Shown here one piece after another: positions 15,649 to 20,612 of a stretch of 20,612 nt of DNA. Numbering within the stretch: position 1 is the first letter of the stretch; the number at the start of each line of letters is the position of its first letter. A program made the translations under genes and the position numbers. The stretch covers positions 1-20,612 of the forward strand of contig CAYSAG010000063.1 in NCBI GenBank assembly GCA_964428935.1, read 5' to 3'. The notes beneath the pieces were generated by a model. The model searched no databases. It was not told where the DNA came from and saw only the letters and a list, made by a program, of their open reading frames with translations. Source of the DNA: JAADHY01 sp964428935 (lineage in GTDB: Bacteria > Planctomycetota > Planctomycetia > Planctomycetales > Planctomycetaceae).

Positions 15649-17082
15649 GTGAACCCGCGCCCGTTTCGACAAAACGACGCTCTGTGGACGGCCGCAGTCT
15701 TGCTGTTTGCCCTGGCCGTTCGGTCGGCCGTCGCGGCCGTTCGAGCCGACCACCTGCTGGACGACCGCGACGCCTACTTGGCCATTGCCCGCAACCTGGC
15801 GGCTGGTCGCGGTTTTACGTGCGTCGCTGGCGGCTCGCCCACGGCCTTCCGACCGCCGCTCTACCCACTGCTGTTGTCGCTGGCCGTGGCCACAGGGGCC
15901 GAGCGTTTGGGCGTTGCAGCGCTGCACGTCTTGTTGGGAGTCGGCACGGTTTGGCTGACGCTGCACCTGGGGCGCGGCCTCGGCTTGGGCCGTGCTCGGT
16001 TCCTGGCCGGGCTGTTGGTGGCGGGCGACCCTTTGCTGCTCCAGTACTCCACGTACCCAATGACCGAGACGCTCTGCACGTTTCTGCTCACCTTGTTGCT
16101 AGCACTTGCCTGCACTCCTGCAGACGACGCCTGCCGTCCCCGGCGGTCGGTGTGCAAGGCGTTCCTGACTGGCGTCGTGTTCGGACTGGCGACCCTGTGC
16201 CGCCCGACGGTGTGGGCCTTCGGCGGCTTGGTCGGCGCGTGGTGGTTGTGGCGAGCCGCTCGAGGGCGAAAAAAACTTCTCGCCGCGCCCGGCCCGAGCG
16301 GCGCGGCGTCTTCCGGACGACCGGACGCGGCGAACCGAGGGCCCGCTCCGGCAGGACGGCTGCGTGAGCACTCCAGCCCGACCGAGCGGCCGCCAGCCTG
16401 CCTCGTCGCAACCACGCTGCTGGTTGCTGCTGGAGTGGCGGTGGTGGTCCTGCCGTGGGCGGTCCGCAACAAGCTGGTGCTCGGCCGGTTCGTCGTCACC
16501 ACCACTCACGGCGGCTACACCTTGTTGCTCGGGAACAACCCCGTTTTCTACCGAGAAGTCGTCCAACGTCCCTGGGGGACGGTGTGGAGCGGCGAAAGCC
16601 TGGAGCGGTGGCAGGAGAAGCTGAAGCGGGAGTGGCGGTCGACGTCGTCGCAGGGCGAAGTGCAACAGGACCGGTGGCTGTACCGACGAGCTTGGCGAAA
16701 CATTTCGGAGCAGCCAGTTTTGTTTGCGAAAGCGTGTTGGCTACGAGTTCGTCGCTTTTGGGCACTGGCTCCGCAGGGACCAGCCCGCCGTTCGCTTCCG
16801 CCGCTTCTGGTTCGAGCGGTTTGGGTGTACTACTTGCTTGTCTTTCTGGGAGCGGTTGTTGGTGCCGCTCGGCTGCGGAAACGGTCTCGGTGCCTGGAGC
16901 CGCTCCTGTTGCTGCTCGTTGCGTTCACCTTGGTGCACAGCCTTTACTGGTCGAACGTGCGAATGCGAGCTCCGCTGGTGCCTGTTCTGTCGGTGTTGGC
17001 GGCAGCCGGAGTCGCGGCTTTGTTGCGGGTGTCGGGTGTAGCCCCGAGAGCGGGCGAAACGGCTCGACAGGAGCGGGCTTGA
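15649..17082 (+). CDS. GT39/ArnT-like membrane glycosyltransferase
   Basis: A 477-residue integral membrane protein of the dolichyl-phosphate-mannose mannosyltransferase (GT39/PMT_2) group, which moves sugars from polyprenyl-phosphate donors to lipid or protein acceptors on the outer face of the inner membrane. Typical elements: first segment 12-30, acidic loop DDRDAYLAIARNLAAGRGF (38-56) with Asp41 in the usual catalytic position, FRPPLYPLLL (67-76), STYPMTE (134-140), LCRPTVWA (183-190), and TTHGGYTLLLGNNPVFY (285-301). About ten hydrophobic segments can be seen. Residues 206-250 are an odd Pro/Ala/Gly/Arg-rich insertion between two segments. The start is GTG at 15649, chosen from GAGGA at 15633-15637; the first ATG in frame is far inside. 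The next gene starts 72 bases downstream in similar style. Confidence 0.82.
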   Translation: MNPRPFRQNDALWTAAVLLFALAVRSAVAAVRADHLLDDRDAYLAIARNLAAGRGFTCVAGGSPTAFRPPLYPLLLSLAVATGAERLGVAALHVLLGVGTVWLTLHLGRGLGLGRARFLAGLLVAGDPLLLQYSTYPMTETLCTFLLTLLLALACTPADDACRPRRSVCKAFLTGVVFGLATLCRPTVWAFGGLVGAWWLWRAARGRKKLLAAPGPSGAASSGRPDAANRGPAPAGRLREHSSPTERPPACLVATTLLVAAGVAVVVLPWAVRNKLVLGRFVVTTTHGGYTLLLGNNPVFYREVVQRPWGTVWSGESLERWQEKLKREWRSTSSQGEVQQDRWLYRRAWRNISEQPVLFAKACWLRVRRFWALAPQGPARRSLPPLLVRAVWVYYLLVFLGAVVGAARLRKRSRCLEPLLLLLVAFTLVHSLYWSNVRMRAPLVPVLSVLAAAGVAALLRVSGVAPRAGETARQERA

Positions 17083-17087
17083 GGCGG

Positions 17088-17101
17088 GCGGGACGTCCCG
17101 C
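17088..17101. repeat. 14-base perfect palindrome after the glycosyltransferase stop
   Basis: GCGGGACGTCCCGC is fully self-complementary and begins five bases after the TGA at 17080-17082. As RNA it can form a five-pair hairpin with an ACGT loop. Its core GGGACG/CGTCCC is the same as in the inverted repeat right after the ThuA stop (1711-1747). Confidence 0.5.
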
Positions 17102-17154
17102 AACCGTGTTCGCAGTCACAGACGGTCTTTCGTTTTGTCGAGGAACTCACACCG

Positions 17155-18237
17155 GTGAGCGGAGCCCGAAACGACACTCCCGCGGCACTCGACGAACTGC
17201 CCACGCCGGCTTTGTGTCTGGACCTCGCCGCGTTCCAGGACAACGCGGCTTGGCTGGCCACGACGCTGCGTGACTCGGGCAAGCAGTGGCGGCCGCAGCA
17301 CGCGGTCGTGTTCGAGCAGGCGGCCAAGTGCGAACTTTCGGCCGGGGCCGCCGGCGTGGCGTGTCTGTCGGTCGAAGCGGCCGAGAGGCTGGTCGAGGCG
17401 GGCGTGGAGGACGTTGTCGTCGACTGCGCTCCAGTCGGACAGCACCGGGTGGAACGGCTGGCCGAGCTGTCTGGCCGGTCGCGGCTGGCTGTCGTGTGCG
17501 ACCACTTCGTGCAGGTCAAGGCACTGGCCGAAGCTTGTTCGGCGCAAGGCACACGCTGCGGCGTGCTGGTGGAGCTGGAAGTGGGGACGGGTCGCAGCGC
17601 CGCGCGTCCGGGGCCGGACGTGCTGGAGCTGGCCGAGGCCGTGCAGCGGCTGGACGGGGTGGAGCTGGTCGGGCTGAGCGGCACGTTCGAGCCCCTAGGC
17701 CAACTGGCAGGTCGGCCGGCCGCTCGCACGACCGACGACGCACTCAACGTGCTCACCCACTGCCGGCGTCAACTGGAGCGACGCGGACTGCTTTGCAACC
17801 GCGTGAGCGTTCGGCAGTCGAGCCCGTCGCCGACGGTTTTGCGCAGCGACGTGGTCACCGAAGTGCGAACGGCTGCTGCGTGGCAGGTGGTCGCTGGCGA
17901 CGGGACGGAGCAGCCGAAGAGCCCGGGTCGTTCGCTCACGGTGCTGACCACGGTCGTCAGTCGCGGTTTGTTCGACCGCGCCACTTTGGACTGCGGTCGC
18001 CGTTGGCTGTGCTTTGGACCAGCTCGCCACGTGGTCGTCGACTTCCCTGACGTCGAAGTGCTGGCTGTGGACGACGGGTGGTGCACGGTTCGGCTGGAAG
18101 GCGCGGCCCGGGAGTGGTTAATCGGACAACGAGTGAGGCTGGTCGTCGAGCGTTGCGAAGAAACGTTGGCACTGCACGACCGGCTGTTCGTCGTGCAAGG
18201 CGAGCAGGTGGAAGCCGTCTGGCTACGAGACGCCTGA
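17155..18237 (+). CDS. D-serine dehydratase/D-Thr aldolase-like protein, probably inactive
   Basis: A 360-residue member of the fold-type III PLP family (alanine racemase-like N-terminal barrel plus DSD-type C-terminal domain). Matches include ELPTPALCLDLAAFQDN (14-30), AGAAGVACLSVEAAERLVEAGVEDVV (63-88, family register kept), VLVELEVGTGRSAARPG (137-153), and the C-terminal HDRLFVVQGEQVEAVW (341-356). However, the family's RPHAKTHK motif with the PLP-binding lysine reads RPQHAVVFEQ here (46-55), and the zinc-binding His-x-Cys before the HDRxxVV segment reads RCE (333-335). The whole protein has only four lysines (43, 58, 122, 255). A pseudoenzyme or changed chemistry is therefore likely. Start: GTG at 17155 with GAGGA at 17140-17144. 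Probably co-transcribed with the glycosyltransferase upstream. Confidence 0.8.
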   Translation: MSGARNDTPAALDELPTPALCLDLAAFQDNAAWLATTLRDSGKQWRPQHAVVFEQAAKCELSAGAAGVACLSVEAAERLVEAGVEDVVVDCAPVGQHRVERLAELSGRSRLAVVCDHFVQVKALAEACSAQGTRCGVLVELEVGTGRSAARPGPDVLELAEAVQRLDGVELVGLSGTFEPLGQLAGRPAARTTDDALNVLTHCRRQLERRGLLCNRVSVRQSSPSPTVLRSDVVTEVRTAAAWQVVAGDGTEQPKSPGRSLTVLTTVVSRGLFDRATLDCGRRWLCFGPARHVVVDFPDVEVLAVDDGWCTVRLEGAAREWLIGQRVRLVVERCEETLALHDRLFVVQGEQVEAVWLRDA

Positions 18238-18252
18238 GAGTGTCGCGGAGCC

Positions 18253-18435
18253 CGGGCCGCCCTCGTCGCTCGGCCACTCAGCTCCGTGAGCGTGTGAGTC
18301 GTCTTTTCCCCGTTAGCAGGATTCGGAGGGCCTTGGTTGAGGGCTTTGGTTTTGCCCGACGCCTCCGAGTGACAAACGAAGCTCACAGTTCGGTCACGGA
18401 GCTGCCTTGCGACTGCCTTGAGAACTCACGGCCCG
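18253..18435 (+). other. Candidate structured RNA: nested helices, about 183 nt
   Basis: Helices, outside to inside: CGGGCCG (18253-18259) with CGGCCCG (18429-18435); GTCGC (18265-18269) with GCGAC (18409-18413); an 11-base perfect repeat CAGCTCCGTGA (18279-18289) with TCACGGAGCTG (18394-18404); TGTGAG (18293-18298) with CTCACA (18382-18387), continued by TCGT/ACGA (18299-18302 with 18376-18379); ATTCGGAGG (18321-18329) with CCTCCGAGT (18362-18370, one G-U valid on plus); GGGC/GCCC (18341-18344 with 18354-18357). All nest without conflict, giving one long rod with internal loops. Size and shape recall 6S RNA, but no conserved 6S sequence could be confirmed by eye. Confidence 0.35.
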
Positions 18436-18541
18436 TTCCACCTCCTTTCTGCGTTCAGCCGCCACGGTCACCGGTCGGGTGGCCGGTCCGAACCGGTGCG
18501 TCTCAAGCACGCCGTTCCCGCAAAGGACAGCAAGTTCAACC

Positions 18542-18589
18542 ACGACCTGTCGCCTCAGCCCTTTCGGGCCAGCGACCACTCCAGGTTGT
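18542..18589. repeat. Extended stem-loop
   Basis: ACGACCTG (18542-18549) pairs with CAGGTTGT (18582-18589, one G-U), TCGC (18550-18553) with GCGA (18572-18575), and GCCC (18558-18561) with GGGC (18566-18569) across a TTTC loop, which is GAAA on the minus strand. A separate hairpin, CACCGGT/ACCGGTG, lies at 18469-18498. Function unknown. Confidence 0.4.
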
Positions 18590-18632
18590 CAGGCGCGGGA
18601 ACTGCAACGCTCATTAATTCTAAATCGGCCGG

Positions 18633-18670
18633 AAGCCCGTTTGGGCACAAAGAGAAACGCGGGCTTTTCT
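18633..18670 (+). terminator. Plus-strand intrinsic terminator candidate
   Basis: AAGCCCG (18633-18639) pairs with CGGGCTT (18660-18666), with TTT/AAA able to add pairs inside across a two-base bulge, followed by TTTTCTCTCTC on the plus strand (from 18665). It would end any plus-strand transcript from the 17155-18237 gene or from the structured region before it. Confidence 0.45.
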
Positions 18671-18723
18671 CTCTCAAAACCAGTTCAAATCGACCTTGAC
18701 AAAGGCCAACCCACTGGCTCCTG

Positions 18724-18749
18724 AAAAAACACGGCCGGCTCGGTGCCGT
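18724..18749 (-). terminator. Intrinsic terminator of the DUF1573 gene
   Basis: On the minus strand ACGGC (18749-18745) and GCCGT (18735-18731) form a stem around a nine-base loop, followed by G and six T residues (A-run 18724-18729 on plus). It lies about 100 bases past the DUF1573 stop at 18846. The stem is short, so strength is moderate. Confidence 0.5.
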
Positions 18750-18845
18750 TTGCTGCACGCACCGGGCCGACTCACCGACCAGCAATGCTCGGACAAGCGG
18801 AGACCGAATGGACGACGGCAGTCGACCAGAACGAGCGGCCAGTCG

Positions 18846-19874
18846 CTACGGACCGGGAGCTGCAACGCGTCCGTAGGCCTTGAACGTGACGACGGCCGTC
18901 TTGTCGCCAGCCTTCAGGTGAACGGTGAAGGTTTCGTCGATTGTGCCGGGTTCGGTTGGAGCAATGACCGTGAACGGCACCACGTGAATGGTCTTCGCCT
19001 CCTTCGGAAGCCTCACCTTGTAGACCGCACTGCCCGAGTCGCACTCGATTTTCTCAATCTGAAACGGGTGCCGTCCCTTGATGACGACGTTCGTCAAGCG
19101 CTGCTCGCCCGGCCGCAACAACCCGAGCGACAGGACCGAAGGCGTCACGCTGTACTCCGACTCAATCTGGGCCTCGACCAGCAGGGGGACCTCGCGGCCG
19201 GTTTGGTCGTCGGTAATGAGCGTGACGAGGGTGCGGAAGTCGCCCGGCGGAGCCGTTCCTTTCAGCGTGACGAACAAGTCGTAGTTCACGTACATTTCGG
19301 TGCGTCGGGTTTCGACGACACGAGCTTCCACGTGTGGGCTGCCGGACTTGACTTCGACGATTTTCCAGTCCGGACGCCCCGCGTACGCCACGTCAATTTT
19401 CTTCTCGACCTGCTTGCCTTGCGGGACCACGCCGAAGTTGGCTGAACCGGGCGTGAAGACTACGTCCCGGCGAATGTAAACCGTCAACGGAATGTAGACT
19501 TCGGCGTAGTAGGGAGCGTCGAAGGTAATGATGAGGTTCGAGTCTTTCCGGTGCACGAAGCGAACGGTGTCCATCGACGCTTCAATGTACGCCGACTCGC
19601 CGGGTTCCAACGTGGTCTTGCTCGGACTGGCGGCCGTGCACCCGCACGTGGTCCGCACGCTGGCAATGTGAACCGGGACGTCGTAAATGTTGGTCACTTT
19701 GAACCGGTGCGAGACGGTCGAGCCGCGAGCCACCACGCCGAAGTCGTAGCTTCGCTCTTCAAACATTTTCTCGGCCCAACCGGCCCCCTGTGCCAGCGCT
19801 CGGCCAGCGAAGCCGCTGACCGCCAGCAGGGCGACCGCCACAAAACCGACCACACGCCCGGTTGCCTGTTTCAT
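18846..19874 (-). CDS. Secreted DUF1573 domain protein
   Basis: A 342-residue exported protein. A signal peptide (about 1-29, hydrophobic 9-24, ending RALA) precedes a DUF1573 domain with the family pattern: YDFGVVARGSTVSHRFKVTN (43-62), then VRTTCGCTAASPSKTTLEPGE (73-93) with the Cys77-Gly-Cys79-Thr motif. DUF1573 is an immunoglobulin-like beta-sandwich related to ASPM/SPD-2/Hydin-type domains, frequent in Bacteroidetes and planctomycetes; its function is not established. Two further beta-rich segments follow (about 133-240, beginning TVYIRRDVVFTPGSANFG, and 241-336, with YSVTPSVLSLGLLRPGEQ), so three such domains are likely. The start at 19874 is fixed by the signal peptide and AGGAG (CTCCT on plus, 19884-19888); the frame is open to 20015 without support. 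Transcribed alone. Confidence 0.9.
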   Translation of the reverse strand: MKQATGRVVGFVAVALLAVSGFAGRALAQGAGWAEKMFEERSYDFGVVARGSTVSHRFKVTNIYDVPVHIASVRTTCGCTAASPSKTTLEPGESAYIEASMDTVRFVHRKDSNLIITFDAPYYAEVYIPLTVYIRRDVVFTPGSANFGVVPQGKQVEKKIDVAYAGRPDWKIVEVKSGSPHVEARVVETRRTEMYVNYDLFVTLKGTAPPGDFRTLVTLITDDQTGREVPLLVEAQIESEYSVTPSVLSLGLLRPGEQRLTNVVIKGRHPFQIEKIECDSGSAVYKVRLPKEAKTIHVVPFTVIAPTEPGTIDETFTVHLKAGDKTAVVTFKAYGRVAAPGP

Positions 19875-19929
19875 TTTCGACAGCTCCTGCTGAAATACAG
19901 ACCTCTGCCGGACTTGACGACGAAGCCGA

Positions 19930-19958
19930 CTTAAACCGCGGCAGTCGCCCTGAACCAA
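19930..19958 (-). promoter_or_regulatory. Candidate promoter of the DUF1573 gene
   Basis: On the minus strand TTGGTT (19958-19953) and TTTAAG (19935-19930) are 17 bases apart, about 56 bases upstream of the DUF1573 start. The -10 matches four of six sigma-70 positions. Spacing and placement fit; sequence match is modest. Confidence 0.35.
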
Positions 19959-20005
19959 CGGCAGAAGCCCGCCACCCGAACCTGCAACAACACTGTGCAC
20001 CTCCT

Positions 20006-20044
20006 CGCCGGTCACCGGGACCTAAAATCGTCTGGTGGCCGGCG
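20006..20044. repeat. Inverted repeat upstream of DUF1573
   Basis: CGCCGGTCACC (20006-20016) and GGTGGCCGGCG (20034-20044) are complementary apart from one G-U pair (valid when read on plus), around a 17-base loop that contains CTAAAATCG. The repeat lies upstream of the candidate DUF1573 promoter and between two divergent genes, the usual place for an operator. Confidence 0.45.
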
Positions 20045-20392
20045 GTGAGATTAGTTCCGAGCCGACACGAAGTCAACTTTCGCTGACCGCGTGGGGACGT
20101 CTGACCGGTGCCACCAACCGGAACCGTCCACTGCGTCCGCTCCGCTCAGCCGTTTCGGCCCGCCGGCCCCGCAGGCTCTGCCTGGCCCGCAACACTCGGT
20201 TTTGCTACTTTGACGGCCGGTCCGCCACCTGGCCTTTTCGAACCACTCAGCCAGAGGCGGCCTTCGGCAACACCGGTTGACTTTGCGGAACCGGCCGCGC
20301 GGTGCCGAACCGAGCCGGCCGACGGTCCGGAGCACGTCCTGGAACTTCCCCCACTTCAAGGGCCTCACCGCTCCTCGTCGAAACGGCCAACA

Positions 20393-20612
20393 ATGCGAGA
20401 CGTCTTGGAAAAAACCGTCGACGCGCTTCGCGCTGGACGACCGGCGGCGTACGTGTTGCTGGTCGAGACCCGCGGCTCCACGCCGCAAAAGGCCGGAGCG
20501 GCCATGCTGCTGTTCGAAGACGGGTCGCAAGTGGGAACGTTGGGCGGAGGCTGCGTCGAAGCGGAAGTGAAGCGTCGCGCGCTGCGGTGCGTTGGCCGGC
20601 CCGGAGCCGAAC
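20393..20612 (+). CDS. XdhC/CoxI-family protein, N-terminal part
   Basis: The first 73 codons of a gene that runs off the window end. After a helical start (MRDVLEKTVDALRAG) the sequence shows the XdhC/CoxI N-terminal pattern: VLLVETRGSTPQKAGAAML (21-39), FEDGS (41-45), and GTLGGGCVEAEV (48-59). XdhC proteins bind molybdenum cofactor, sulfurate it with a cysteine desulfurase partner and insert it into xanthine dehydrogenase-family enzymes; CoxI relatives serve CO dehydrogenase. Which one this is cannot be told without the C-terminal Rossmann domain. The ATG at 20393 has no clear ribosome site. The partner oxidoreductase would be expected beyond the window. Confidence 0.82.
   Translation, partial: MRDVLEKTVDALRAGRPAAYVLLVETRGSTPQKAGAAMLLFEDGSQVGTLGGGCVEAEVKRRALRCVGRPGAE

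Larger units (their letters stand above)
18238..18845. other. 608-base gene-less region rich in stem-loops
   Basis: No ORF here is convincing on either strand. Instead the sequence holds a nested set of inverted repeats at 18253-18435, a stem-loop at 18469-18498, an extended stem-loop at 18542-18589, a plus-strand terminator at 18633-18670 and a minus-strand terminator at 18724-18749. An AT-rich patch (18611-18624) lies before the plus terminator. The plus-strand elements could be a long structured 3' UTR of the 15649-18237 transcript or a separate small RNA. Confidence 0.5.
19875..20392. other. 518-base divergent intergenic region
   Basis: Separates DUF1573 (minus) from the XdhC-like gene (plus). 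It contains the DUF1573 ribosome site (19884-19888), a candidate minus promoter (19930-19958) and an imperfect inverted repeat (20006-20044). From about 20050 to 20392 the sequence is GC-rich with short T-runs; no promoter, ribosome site or gene is convincing on plus. Confidence 0.45.

Noticed and set aside
18678..18695. AGTTCAAATCGACC resembling a tRNA T-loop
   Set aside because: The flanking bases do not form a T-stem and no acceptor, D or anticodon arm is found upstream.
18696..18724. Plus-strand TTGACA as a promoter
   Set aside because: No -10 element 16-18 bases downstream and no plus-strand gene follows; it lies beside the DUF1573 terminator.
18555..18785. 76-codon minus frame in the gap before DUF1573
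   Set aside because: It spans the DUF1573 terminator, has no ribosome site or family features, and its composition looks like non-coding sequence.

Overview
The window is GC-rich bacterial DNA that most resembles a planctomycete (Planctomycetota, possibly Pirellulales-like). This is inferred from the mix of protein families: a secreted ThuA-like protein, a Tat-exported Gfo/Idh/MocA oxidoreductase, a secreted sulfatase carrying HEAT repeats, a secreted EF-hand protein with a Pro/Arg/His-rich tail, a secreted DUF1573 protein, and a lone HpcH/HpaI aldolase. No rRNA, tRNA, CRISPR array, integrase or insertion sequence was found. Fifteen coding regions are supported; the last is cut by the window end.

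Layout. Positions 98-7375 hold a run of six plus-strand genes: HpcH/HpaI aldolase, ThuA-like protein, Tat-type Gfo/Idh/MocA oxidoreductase, sulfatase-HEAT protein, endonuclease V and L-serine ammonia-lyase. The last three are packed tightly (23 bases, then a 4-base ATGA overlap). The first four fit breakdown of sugars or sulfated glycans outside the cytoplasm. Facing this run is a minus-strand EF-hand gene (7679-8911), whose transcript should end in an unusually regular bulged hairpin with a U-tract (7482-7540). A 503-base divergent gap follows, then a GNPDA/NagB-like gene (9415-10362), a polytopic membrane protein with an acidic tail (10621-12252) and a CbiX-type chelatase (12406-12885), all on plus. 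An RND-type exporter lies on minus (13079-15343). Divergent from it are a GT39-like membrane glycosyltransferase (15649-17082) and a D-serine dehydratase/D-threonine aldolase-like protein (17155-18237). A 608-base gene-less stretch full of stem-loops follows, then a minus-strand DUF1573 gene (18846-19874) and the first 73 codons of an XdhC/CoxI-family gene (from 20393).

Most worth a second look: (1) the DSD-like protein at 17155-18237 seems to have lost both the PLP lysine and the zinc ligands of its family, so it is a probable pseudoenzyme; (2) the gap 18238-18845 holds nested perfect inverted repeats that fold into a long rod, a 12-base match to the 3' end of 16S rRNA, and a terminator, which suggests a structured RNA or long 3' UTR; (3) the terminator at 7482-7540 has a 21-pair stem with three single-base bulges exactly 5 bases apart; (4) a 12-pair inverted repeat abuts a perfect TATAAT at 10540; (5) the NagB-like protein lacks the Asp of the DGH motif; (6) the sequence uses ATT for isoleucine while preferring C-ending codons elsewhere, and GATC is almost absent. 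No clearly new multi-gene system was found. All folding and family statements were made by eye.
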